Positions 1 to 8,968 of a stretch of DNA of 64,000 nucleotides are shown in pieces. The notes beneath the pieces are model-generated. The model had not been told where the DNA came from and made no database searches. It saw only the letters and a program-made list of their open reading frames with translations. A program made the translations under genes and the position numbers. The stretch comes from Trichaptum fuscoviolaceum (taxonomy: Eukaryota; Basidiomycota; Agaricomycetes; Hymenochaetales; Trichaptaceae), in NCBI GenBank assembly GCA_910574455.1, contig CAJSYZ010000002.1, positions 6,387,889 to 6,451,888 of the forward strand, in the 5' to 3' direction. Within the stretch, counting starts at the first letter, position 1. Each line of letters begins with the position of its first letter.

Positions 1-2095
1 TGAGGACAAGTACGGATGCGGAGTCACGCAAGGTGTCCTCGTCTACGTGAGTTTTCTTGATTTTTTTATTTTGATTCCTCCTATTGACTTGATACATCTC
101 CGCTTTGGTGCGGACAGGGTGTCTGAACCCGTACCTTCGACGACTGCGCTTACGAGGACGGGGTCGGAGGTGGAGGTATCGAGCTCAAGCTCGAGCGTGG
201 TGGATGGGCTGACGACGTCTGCTGCTACTTTTCCTTCCGCGTCTGTATCCGCGTCTGCCATTGACCAGAAGGGCGAATCCAGTCTAGCGAGTGCAACCCA
301 TGCACCGGCAAGTACGACTACGGGTTTACCTACGACAACGTCGACGCCCGCAACGGCGACCACGTCCTTGACCTCGACTAGAGCCCCGCTCAAATCGTCT
401 TTGTCTTCCGCTGCGAACGCAAGTGCGAGTTTGGAAACCACGTCTACGTCCGCGGTTGGGTCGACGGGGGTGGTTGGATCGAGTTCGAGTTCGAGTAGCA
501 GTGTGGTGGAGTCGGTTACCGCTTCTGCCACTTCTTTCGCTGGGACGAAAACGAAGACAGCGACGACGTCTGGCGCGAGCGCAAGCGCGTCCCTCGGTTC
601 ATCGAGTTCAAGCACGGGTTCGCGCACGGGGAGACAGAGTACGAGCGCAAATGCGGCGCAATCGACTTCTTCAAGAGCGGCAGAGTCCTCGACTTCAACG
701 GAGGCAGCGGCCAGCTCGACTGTCTCGACTGCTTCAGGGTCATTCGGGACCGGGTATGACGCCGACAGCGCGAGTGCGAGTGCGCGCCTCTCACCCTCGT
801 CGGCGGCCGGTAGTATTTCGAGCGTGGTTAGCTCTGCGTCACTGGGAAACACGGGCGGTGTGCCTACGATCTCAGACTCAGCGTCAGTGTCGGACAGTGG
901 TGCAGCTGCGTCTGCTACTCCTTTCGTGCCTAGCGCGTCTGTTTCTGTGTCCTCGCCGTCTGCAAGCCAGAGCCAGAGCATCTCCGCATCCGCCTCCGCA
1001 TCTCTGATCTCAAGCAAGCCACTTACGTCCGGGCGCTTCTCTACCACGACCACGACCTCGACCTCGACCTCGATCACTAAGAGCGCCAGTACGAGCGCCA
1101 GCGCGGAACCTAGTGGATCAACATCAGCGCTCGGCGGGTTCTCGAACACGGCTAGTGCGAGTGCGGGTGCGGGTGCGGGTGCGAGTGGGAGCGGTGTATC
1201 TTCCACTGGCACTCCATTTACCTCTGCCTCTGCCTCCGCCTCTGCATTCAGCTCTGCGCCTGTCTCAACCACTGCGAGCGTGTCTGCAAGTCAGAGCGCA
1301 AGCCTCTCATCGGCTTCGGCCTTCTCGCCCGGCAGCTCGGTGTCAGCGGTCTCTGAGTCTGCGTCTGCGTCTGCGTCTGACTCTGATTTGGGCACGGCAT
1401 CGTTGGTGAGCGCGTCGGCGTCCCCGTCAGCATCGGAGGCGAAGACGAAGACCGAGTCACTCGTGCTTTCGGGGACGAAGAGCGAGTCGACGGTGCGCCA
1501 TACGCGCACGACTGTGGAACCGACGACGCGGAGTACGTTTGCGTCTAGCGCGTCGCTGAGTGCAAGCGCGACGCCTTCTTCGGCGTCAGGGTCGTTCCTC
1601 TCCGCAGCGTCGTCAAATGCGGCCTTCTCGTTTTCAGCATCAGCATCTGTGTCCGGATCCGCAAGCGCACCCGTCAGCGTCAACACGTCGGTGACGTCAC
1701 TCGTCCCGAGCTTCTTTACGCCTTCTTCGAGTGCAGAGGCGACGGCGTCGTCGACGACTCTGGTGCCGAGCTTCTTCACGCCGTCGACTGCCATACCCTC
1801 GGCTACTGGGGTCCAGACATCGAGCCGTGCAAAGCACACTTCAGATTCTTCGCCAGGCAAGACAGTGCACCGGTCGAGCAGCGCAAGCGCCTCGCAGGCG
1901 ACGTCCATCTCGGTTTTGCCTTCGGGCAGCTTTTCGGCCACTGCTGCGCCGAATGTGACGGTCTCTGCTTCAGCGTCAGGTCCTCAGATTCAGCGTTCTC
2001 GGGTCTGTCGTTTTCGGGGAGCGCAGGTTTGCCTAACAGCACGTCGACTGGGTTGCGCCCGAGTCTGTGGAGGCCAGGGCCCGGCAGCAGAATGA
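1..2095 (+). pseudogene. Gene A copy 1: Ser/Thr/Ala-rich protein, 5' truncated and frameshifted
   Basis: Exon 2 tail at 1-46, intron 47-117 (GTGAGT...CAG, TTGAC branch-like site), exon 3 from 118. The product is almost entirely Ser, Ala, Thr and Val in short SAS/TST runs with few aromatic or charged residues, as in heavily O-glycosylated fungal surface proteins, but no signal peptide, transmembrane segment or GPI signal is visible, so location is unknown. Against copy 2 a single base is missing near 1979. This diverts the last part into another frame ending at 2095; the common stop of the other copies is at 2176-2178. Function unknown. Shadow frames on the other strand are compositional. Confidence 0.6.
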
Positions 2096-2178
2096 ACATG
2101 CAAAATCCAGTAGTATATTATGATGTACATACTGTAGTTTATATTAATACAATGTCTTGTTTACACACTATGACCTGA

Positions 2179-2938
2179 TGCAGAGAGCACACCAATTAAG
2201 ATCGACAGTAAGGCGCTGGCGGGTGGGCTGCAGTATGGGCCGACGGCTGGGTGGGTGCCGCTTGTGAGCTGGCTGAATGGACCGCAGAAGTATTTACATG
2301 GGCGTAATGAGGGAGAGGGATGGAGAATATTGAGGGGCTCGGGGGCTTAGACGCACACCAAGGAATAGTTTGATCTTAATGATCTTGCCGTATTGCCCGA
2401 TCCAGTCATGTAGGAGAGTCGAACCTTATCGAGGGGCTCGGGCTTGCAGGACTTGTTGTACAAGGTGAGTGCTGGGTTGGTTTGATGTGAGACTAAGTAG
2501 TCTTCGGAGGTGCACCAAGGCCGTCTCTGAGATTACCGCCAGCGGTACCTCAACCGCGAAGACTGGATGGTCAGATATTAGAGTGTAGACAAGATATTAT
2601 ATTGGTGTTAACTACAGTGCAATATGTACATTATAATACACTAATGAAAGTAAAGGTCGGGCAGAGATAGCACGGCAGTCAACTTGACGAGCTGCTGATG
2701 TGTAGCTTAACTTCTTCTTTGCAGTCGGCGCAGCACCACTAACCTGAGTTCGCGGCCCTTGAGTAAACTGAGTCGGTGTGCTTCCAGACGTCGAACCAGG
2801 CGAGTGATTATGAGCGTATTTCAATCAATAAACAGCGTGATAGCACACCAAGATGATAGAATCCATCTCAGCTTAGGCTGATGGTGTCTCGCGAATGTTG
2901 GACGCCGTCGTTCTCACTGGGCGTGCGTGCCTCCCCGC
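2179..2938. other. Spacer between gene A and gene D (unit 1)
   Basis: No confident gene. It begins with 58 open codons (2174-2350) that read like protein and could be a missed last exon of gene A. A 70-codon minus-strand frame (2612-2824) is identical in all units. Equivalents: 11796-12553, 47790-48547, 57306-58063, and 31601 onward in unit 3, where the TIR element is inserted at 32340. Confidence 0.5.
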
Positions 2939-3361
2939 TCAAAACGCTTCATGACCTCTGCCCTGCTTCGGGGCCATCATGCCCTTGCCATCCTTGCCTC
3001 TGCCGCTGCGAGAGAGCTTCTGTGGGAGGTAGTTGACCGAGCGTGAGTGGTGTCGCCATCGTGGCCAATGGTGTTGGATGGGGTGAGTGAACGAAAGGAG
3101 TTCTTGCGCGAGCTCAGCGAAGGGTGCATTTGGAGATTCGAGAGATGTGCTTGCGTCGTTGTCTGCGAGGATGCGTTGCTGTGAGGAAGGGAGCGAGTTA
3201 GCATGATGCTGGACATCATGCACCATGCATTGTCAGGACTTGAGTTGTGCGAGTACTTGCTTTGTAGTAAGGTGGCTTGTGTTAAGAGATAGTGGTCGAA
3301 AGTAGAAAGACGCGTCGCATCCATAAACGGACTCAAGTTGACTCTTGCACTCAAATTTCAT
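2939..3361 (-). CDS. Candidate gene D copy 1, two exons, 114 aa
   Basis: On the minus strand an ATG at 3361 opens 35 codons to 3257. A GT (GTACTC) then starts a 78-nt intron with a perfect CTAAC branch site and CCTCACAG acceptor, and a second exon 3178-2939 ends at TGA. The product is basic, with His, Arg and Ser in the second half. No known domain. The acceptor is strong and the donor weak, so the model is tentative. All five units keep both exons open with only a few substitutions. Confidence 0.3.
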
Positions 3362-3919
3362 TCGACTTTCAATTACACACAGAGATTCCGAGTAAAAATC
3401 AATTAAATTGCAGAAAAGAATCTATCTACTATATCTCTAACACCTGAAGATATGTAGGCAAATTAATGAGGTGTAATGTAGAAGACAAATATAGCTTACC
3501 TGCTATAGATCCTTACGGACGAATATGACTATGGACTGCAAGTTAGAATTGGTTGAAGACGGAAGACGAAACAAGATTACCTTGCGACCCCGCAAATCAG
3601 GCGGCGCCACGTACGGGCATAGTCTCGGTATGTACGAGCATAAGTTCCCCCTCTGGTTCCAAGTCGAGTGCTGCAAGTCCAAGTCGAGCGCCGTGTCCAG
3701 AAGACGGAGAAGAATTAAAAAGCGATGCAGTGGGTTAAAAGTCAAAAAGGAGTTTAAAGTGCCGGGCCCGGACTATTACATGCAATTAACTACGAAATCA
3801 AGAAAATAATCCTGGGATAAAGTCTGTAAGGCAATGGTCAGGTTGTGTTGGCCTGAAGGGAAAGGTCAGAAATGCAAAGACAAGAGAATTAGTAATTGCT
3901 TATCTTTCTCGCACTCGAC
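3362..3919. other. Spacer upstream of gene D (unit 1)
   Basis: AT-rich near 3362-3500, then overlapping frames on both strands (3525-3809 plus, 3503-3745 minus) that are conserved between units but show no domain. I cannot call a gene here. Confidence 0.4.
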
Positions 3920-4573
3920 ATGCGTAAGCCCCCGGATCCCAAGTTCAAATCCAAAATCCTAAACATAACTATGGCAATGTTAAAGGACAGACGTAATGAA
4001 GAAGCAATGCACTTACCAAGCGCATGGCGGCGCTTGCCAACCAAAAAAATTCCGAGCCCAAATTCGAAGCCATCCGCAAGCTCTAGGTACGCGTCAGCGA
4101 GAGGAAATCAAAGAAGAGAAGTTACGCGCCAGAGAAGAGCCAGGGCGGCATCGAGGAAAAGCAAAGGCAGTGTCGAGGACGGGGCTAAGAAAGACGCGTC
4201 AGCGGGCAGAGCGAAGAGCAAAGATAAACTTACAATTGCACCGCCGAAAGCGGAGAAGAAGGAAAGAGCCAACACCCAAATAGTAGAATCCCGACGGAGC
4301 GGGGAAGAGGCCAAGCTGTACCATTCTGAGAAGTGTGGGCGCACACACTTCAGACATCCACGGGAGCTACCCTACAAGGAGTCTGGCTCAGACGGAGAAC
4401 AGCTGGGGCAAGAAGCCCAAGCGCTGCTTGGTGCGGGCACACAAGCTTATATCGTCTGTGAGACCTCGCTTGGATCAGGAGTCTCACGGCGAAGATCTGA
4501 TGAGAACAGAAGAAGAGCAACCGCTTCACGGGCTCTCAGGCTGATTCCGCCGCTTTGCAGCTCGCATAGCTAG
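3920..4573 (+). CDS. Arg/Lys-rich open frame, copy 1 (217 aa), coding status doubtful
   Basis: ATG at 3920 to TAG at 4571-4573. The product is very basic in its first 120 residues (runs such as RRAR and KSKGS) and has no recognisable domain. An overlapping frame at 3996-4283 is also open and basic. Equivalent copies: 40003-40656 is intact, 59045-59692 is intact with a 2-codon deletion, the unit 2 copy loses one base near 13543 so its frame starts only at 13585, and the unit 4 copy gains a T near 49846 and shifts frame. Two frameshifts among five otherwise near-identical copies argue against strong protein constraint. Confidence 0.2.
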   Translation: MRKPPDPKFKSKILNITMAMLKDRRNEEAMHLPSAWRRLPTKKIPSPNSKPSASSRYASARGNQRREVTRQRRARAASRKSKGSVEDGAKKDASAGRAKSKDKLTIAPPKAEKKERANTQIVESRRSGEEAKLYHSEKCGRTHFRHPRELPYKESGSDGEQLGQEAQALLGAGTQAYIVCETSLGSGVSRRRSDENRRRATASRALRLIPPLCSSHS

Positions 4574-5695
4574 TGTCGATCAAGCACGTAATAAATTATT
4601 TTCTTCTTGCTATTCCGTCCTCCCTGCTGGCGTTTCGCCCTGCATGCACCGTCTCCTATAGTTCAGAAGTTGGTGCCCGTAGTTGCATAGCAGAAACATA
4701 GGAATTAATGCAAGTTCTCGAGTGAAGAAAGGTAGACTCATGCAAGTGTGTGCAATAGATTATCGCGCGTTCTGTGCGGCCTGTCATCGCTTATTTCATG
4801 CTTGAAACACTTCTGCTTTGGTGGAGACTAATATAAGAGATTACAGAGCTCCGATTGGTGTCAGGAAGCAGACATGGAAGGTCTAGACAACCCGCTGGTC
4901 GCTTGCCAAACGGACCCCATTCCATGATTCTCTCGCTTGCAATCTACATGTAAATCCGCCAAATTAGGCGGAGACCCAACAGCCTGACTGAAGATACTCA
5001 CTGAAGATCCCTCTCGAAGGGTGTTTAAGCAGGCAAACTGGCTGCTGGCGAAATGAAACCCTCTTTGCAAGGATGCATAGCAGAGAGCATTGCCAACCTT
5101 CGGAGAAAGTCAGAGAGCGAAATGGGTGTATGGACCGTGTAAACTTCGCCAATTAGCCGATAAATGCTGTCGCTTATTGTAACAGATCTGCAAATCGGAC
5201 AGAAATCTGTGTCGAAGACAGAGGGGAACACCGGGAAATCTTGCTGCAATCATTTGCAAGTTCTGTCCCGTTGCATGAAATCCAGCCACAGAAACGCGGA
5301 TTTCAATGCATTATTAGGCCAATATACACCTCCAGATTATACAGACAGGTATTGAAAGACTGCAGAACGGGGAGGATGGCTTAAAGACGAAGAATTCCAC
5401 GGGCGGGAGAGAAAGCGCCCGTTGGACGGCACATAGCCGAGATCTCTATGTCCGCCGTGTTTAGGCCCGATTTTGCGTTACTTGGCGGTCCCGTGTGTCG
5501 CCTGAGCATAGAAGATGTTGTCAGAATGTGCAAAAAGAAATGTGTCAAGAAGGGTCAACGTGGAAGAGAAGAAAATGCAAACGACGGTTCACCACCGTTC
5601 TCATTCCCAATATAGCAATCCTTTTTTGCAAACCTTCGTCTGTATGTTTTTGCACCTGCTGAGCAGATTTGGGGTTGTATATAGCTTTCAAATGT
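4574..5695. other. Spacer upstream of gene B (unit 1)
   Basis: Several short frames on both strands, identical between units, none convincing. A plus-strand Cys/Lys-rich frame is open in units 2-5 (15055-15270, 41531-41746, 51058-51273, 60567-60782) but unit 1 lacks one base near 5575 and interrupts it. Otherwise no signal seen. Confidence 0.4.
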
Positions 5696-5947
5696 ATGGT
5701 TATAGTGCTTTACTTGCTGTGCATGACTTGCACTCCCGCAAGCGGTGCACACGGAAGAATAAGCTTTAGGCGCAAATTGATGCACTGCTGCAATGAAGAC
5801 TTCGACCCGAGATCCATACGGGTGATTGGCTCAGCACCCCTGAATGCTGCCAGTGTGTCTCCTTCTCTTGGTTGTCCGGCCTCACGGAGACAATTGCTAA
5901 CTGGATCTTGCTACTCGAAGAGGGTATGGAATACAATACTTTCTTGA
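5696..5947 (+). CDS. Candidate gene B copy 1: small secreted-type protein (83 aa)
   Basis: ATG at 5696 opens a frame whose first 20 residues look like a short signal peptide (MVIVLYLLCMTC... then a small-residue PASGA cleavage-like region). The mature part has four Cys including a CC pair. Read through without splicing it stops at 5945-5947. A GT-AG intron (GTATGG...CCAG, 5924-5963) would instead add a short tail with another CC pair and then stop; an acceptor at 5976 would join to the downstream open frame ending at 6297. Indels among the five copies at about 5843 are all multiples of three (lengths 0, +3, +6, +6, +6), which suits a maintained frame. Function unknown. Confidence 0.35.
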   Translation: MVIVLYLLCMTCTPASGAHGRISFRRKLMHCCNEDFDPRSIRVIGSAPLNAASVSPSLGCPASRRQLLTGSCYSKRVWNTILS

Positions 5948-6297
5948 TTTTTTATGCATCCAGATATGCTGCAAAGTACATTCCTGAATTGAACGCGCAG
6001 CTGCTTCTCAAAGACTGTGTCGAGGCATCTAGCCAAAGAGGGCTAGCGTCTCAGGGACATGGTTCCCCTAAAGCCGCCACCTTCGGAGGTAGTTTACCGC
6101 CCCGTGTTGCCCGTGCAGACAATTCTTTCATTTCCAGAGCTGAGACTCGAGAGTCAGACGGGCGATTGGTGCACGGCCCTGAATTACGTTTGGTACCTTC
6201 TGTACATGTCTTCAATCTTGAGAAACCCGTGCATAGCTTTGTATCCGCCAAGCGGCAGTCCGAGCGCATTGATGCAAAAACAAAGTGTGGGTGGTGA
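5926..6297 (+). CDS. Conserved open frame after gene B, copy 1 (123 aa)
   Basis: ATG at 5926 to TGA at 6295-6297 in a different frame from gene B. It could be an independent product or the 3' exon of gene B if an acceptor at 5976 is used. The frame is open in all five units (15531-15902, 42004-42375, 51537-51908, 61046-61417) with a few amino-acid changes. No domain recognised. A second overlapping frame (6059-6328) is also open, so openness alone is weak evidence. Confidence 0.22.
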   Translation: MEYNTFLIFYASRYAAKYIPELNAQLLLKDCVEASSQRGLASQGHGSPKAATFGGSLPPRVARADNSFISRAETRESDGRLVHGPELRLVPSVHVFNLEKPVHSFVSAKRQSERIDAKTKCGW

Positions 6298-6413
6298 TTG
6301 GCTGAGGGAGCTTCGATTTCTGAATTAGAAAACTAACTAATTCTGGCACCAAATTGGTGTTCCAGGGCCAGATGAGCGTTTGGTGTGATGTCCCTGAGTG
6401 CATGGTCCACATA

Positions 6414-6762
6414 GCATTGTATATATGGATTGACACCCTCCGAGCAGCAATATATATATGGATCAAAGCCCGCTGAGTGAGGCCTGGACAGCAATGTATA
6501 TCAAGAGCGCGCGAGCAACACTTTTGGGCACAGTAGAGAGTTGACGCAAGCGGTGTTGCACTATAGAACAAAAGAGATAAGCTAGAAGAAGCATTAGAAG
6601 GCTCCTGATTGTTCTGTTGTGACCCTGAGCTCCTCTGCGTCATTCAGAGGCACCTTCACTGAATTCCTGTAATGCAATATATATATGTATTTGACGCGGG
6701 CGAGCAGCAGTTTAGAGGCCTGACCAGCAATATATATATGTATCGACGCCGGGCGAGCGGCG
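6414..6762. repeat. Five AT-core / GC-flank motifs, unit 1
   Basis: Five degenerate repeats at about 6414, 6447, 6490, 6673 and 6726. Each has a GCAATATATATATG-like core followed by a GC-rich block ending near GGCGAGCAGC. They lie between the open frame ending at 6297 and the TATA box of gene C at 6943. They could be protein-binding sites or a decayed minisatellite. Confidence 0.6.
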
Positions 6763-6942
6763 CTTCTGAGTGCAGTTGCATCAACTTCCTTCAGCCGGCC
6801 TGACCCTGAGCGCGCGCAAAGCGATCGAAATTGACGGACGCACGAGATTAAGCGAGGAAAGAAATATTGCCGAGTAGAACTGAAGCGAGGCCTCTCGCAA
6901 CTAGATTGGAATGCGTAGCTCGCACAGACCAAGGGCGATGGC

Positions 6943-6949
6943 TATAAAG
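6943..6949 (+). promoter_or_regulatory. TATA box of gene C, unit 1
   Basis: TATAAAG 48 bp upstream of the gene C start region, preserved in all units (for example in the line starting 16501 in unit 2 and at about 43023 in unit 3). It follows the AT-core motif cluster. Confidence 0.5.
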
Positions 6950-6996
6950 GCTTGCGCGAAGCGGAGACAAGTTCATTAGACCTTCATTATGCTGTT

Positions 6997-7534
6997 ATGC
7001 TGGCATATTCTCCCTTGATGCTCCTCCCGTGTCATTGCTCTTCACGTTGCATCATTGCAGTTGCCTCCCCTCACTCTATTATACTCTTTGCCCTCACTAT
7101 AATGGAGGTAAGTCCGTCATGCGTAACTAGACAATATGTGGGTGCTTACACGGCCTATTTTTGCATAGATTATGTGTTTGCACCGAAGCTCTTCGCCGGA
7201 CATTGTCTTGGGCCATCTATTTGTGAGTTTATATGACTGTCTCGTGGTAGAAACAGTTACTTAAATTCTATTCAGGTTTTACTGGCGGACTCGGCGGGCG
7301 CTACGTGGGCGCCTAATCGTCGCAAGACGGTCTTTGTGCTGCAAATGCGCTGGTGCCATGGTTGCGCGTGCAATCGAGTCGACATGGTTGAGCCAGGAGT
7401 TCCTGAGTTCTGCACGCAGGACAGAGTGGTTCAAGCAATTGGCTGTGGTGCAGGTATGTCATTTCAGTTGGATTTGACAGAATAATTGATATTTACATAC
7501 AGCAATGGCGAATGCGCGGGTGCACATTGCCTAG
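6997..7534 (+). CDS. Candidate gene C copy 1, four exons, 124 aa
   Basis: Exons 6997-7107, 7169-7222, 7276-7453 and 7503-7534. The three introns (61, 53 and 49 nt) start GTAAGT, GTGAGT and GTATGT and end TAG or CAG, with CTTAC-like branch sites. Phases join into one frame ending at TAG. The hydrophobic N-terminus could be a signal anchor. Exon 3 encodes a Cys cluster (WCHGCAC). Two more GT-AG introns (7567-7607 and 7754-7809) lie downstream, within a duplicated segment, so the transcript probably extends into a spliced 3' part. Function unknown. Without splicing of intron 1 a 79-codon frame also remains open. Confidence 0.4.
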
Positions 7535-7833
7535 TATTGCGGCAGCATGCGTTCTCTTCACCATATGTGAGTTGTCCTGACTACGGACAGAGATAGTTCT
7601 GTCGCAGAAAGACAAGTCTGCCATCTTCGATTTGAGCCCGGGGACAAGACAATTGCAAGTTCAATAACTGCAACTGTTGGGCTGCGATGGCAAATGCTTG
7701 CTGGAGGCGGGCGGGTTTGACTATTGTGGCAGCATGCGTTCGATTGCCATAATGTGAGTTGTCTTGACTACGGACAGAGATAGAAGCATTGCTTACAATC
7801 ATCTCGCAGAAAGACAAGTCTGCCAACTTCGAT
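7502..7833 (+). repeat. Intra-unit tandem duplication containing an intron (unit 1)
   Basis: Two related segments, about 7502-7631 and 7684-7833. Both run from GC(A/G)ATGGC(G/A)AATGC through GGCAGCATGCGTTC, a GTGAGTTGTC donor, a CTACGGACAGAGATAG intron body and a CGCAG acceptor to AAAGACAAGTCTGCCA. The second intron is 56 nt against 41 nt. The structure is kept in the other units. Confidence 0.65.
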
Positions 7834-7951
7834 ACTAAGCCTGCAATGGCGAGGACTTGGTTCCCACGTTGTAGCGGCCCGCGATGAGTTACATTAGCTA
7901 CTGCACCGCGGCCGTAGTCGGTAGATAGAATGCCAAAGCACGGGGGAGGTC

Positions 7952-8314
7952 ATGCCCGTCCGTGCTACAGCACCAACATGTACTGGAAGGGGGTCGTGGA
8001 CTAGCGACGTTTTTACAAAATCGTGGGAATTCAGACCTTTTATGGCAATTTCAGGCACAAAATGTGTCACCTTAAGTTTAGGGCCAGTCTTATCTCTTGA
8101 AGCGACAAACAGCGACGGTTACGACGTCATCAAGATCTCAGCGCCCATGATCAGAGTTAACTTTAGCCTCTGCGCACACGCAGTCCATGTCGGACTCGCG
8201 CCTTGTCCAGGGCGTACCTGCAGATCGAATCCGTGGACACAAGTGATGGCACACTCTTGTACGCAGCTGATATCCGACGTGACAGTGATCACTCCCAGCC
8301 GTCCTATCCTATAG
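7952..8314 (+). CDS. Conserved open frame G copy 1 (120 aa)
   Basis: ATG at 7952 to TAG at 8314. Seven Cys spread along the chain, no domain recognised, no signal peptide. The same 120-codon length is kept in every unit with a mix of silent and replacement changes. A second frame (8203-8457) overlaps its end and is also conserved, so the true exon structure may differ. Confidence 0.28.
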   Translation: MPVRATAPTCTGRGSWTSDVFTKSWEFRPFMAISGTKCVTLSLGPVLSLEATNSDGYDVIKISAPMIRVNFSLCAHAVHVGLAPCPGRTCRSNPWTQVMAHSCTQLISDVTVITPSRPIL

Positions 8315-8968
8315 CGTCGACGAGCGTTGTCCAACCGGGAATCCGGGAATGTTCGTTTCGCAGAGCGCCCACCGGCAGCCAGAGCTCCTCCGCCTCGCCT
8401 TGTGTTGTGCTCTATCCGACCTCTGACAGCCCGCATCACATCAGCTTGCCGGTATGATGCGATGCGTCAGAAAGCCATATGTATCCTCCGTCCCTCAGAC
8501 CCGCTGCAGGCCACCTGTTGTCCTAGGGGAGTATCCTTGTCTCTTTTCCTTTCCTTCACGAGTTCGACGTTCTTTAAGTCCGGCTCACCACGAGGTGCGT
8601 ATTGCTTTTCCTCTTTGCGCGTTGGGCGGAGATACAGGACTGACGATGACACTCTCACTCCAGCCTGGCACGCTCCTGGAGAGCAACAAAACACATATAA
8701 ATTATCCAAGTCGCACGCGGTCGACTGGGTATCCTTCGTTAATTTCCGTGATTTAGAGGTGCAGGGGCGCCGGTTGTAGTGGGAGAAACTCAGGCTGGCT
8801 GGGGAGGTGCATTCGTTCGTCTTCGTCTTCGTATTTCACAGGTGCGTAGCACTTATCTTTTCAGTCTGGAATGCTGGTTAATATTGCGTGTAGGTTTAAT
8901 ACAGCCATTTACTTCGTTTTTAACTCCTTCGTTCTTTACAAGCTTTTCGGTCTTTTCGCCCACACCTA
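8315..8968. other. Leader region of gene A (unit 1 to unit 2)
   Basis: Probable 5' untranslated and promoter region of gene A. Short frames here change reading frame between units, so they are unlikely to be coding. A likely leader intron starts GTGCGTAGCAC near 8840 and ends GTGTAG near 8894. This is the most variable non-coding part of the unit. Confidence 0.35.

Noticed and set aside
43..1272. 409-codon minus-strand frame, and similar ones over the other gene A copies
   Set aside because: No splice context, start context or domain. Composition mirrors the sense S/T/A codons, so it is best explained as a shadow.
2983..3010. Histone H4-like N-terminus (SGRGKxGKG) in gene D on the minus strand
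   Set aside because: Only about eight residues match and nothing of the histone fold follows. Short Gly/Lys/Arg words occur by chance in basic low-complexity sequence.
3849..3952. tRNA/SINE-like A-box (TGGCCTGAAGG) and B-box (AGTTCAAATCC) words
   Set aside because: No T-arm or acceptor stem pairing could be formed and the spacing is too long for a tRNA.
8203..8457. 84-codon frame overlapping the end of frame G
   Set aside because: Reads somewhat like protein but is replaced by other frames in the unit 4 copy (indels near 54020 and 54050), so I could not support it as a gene.
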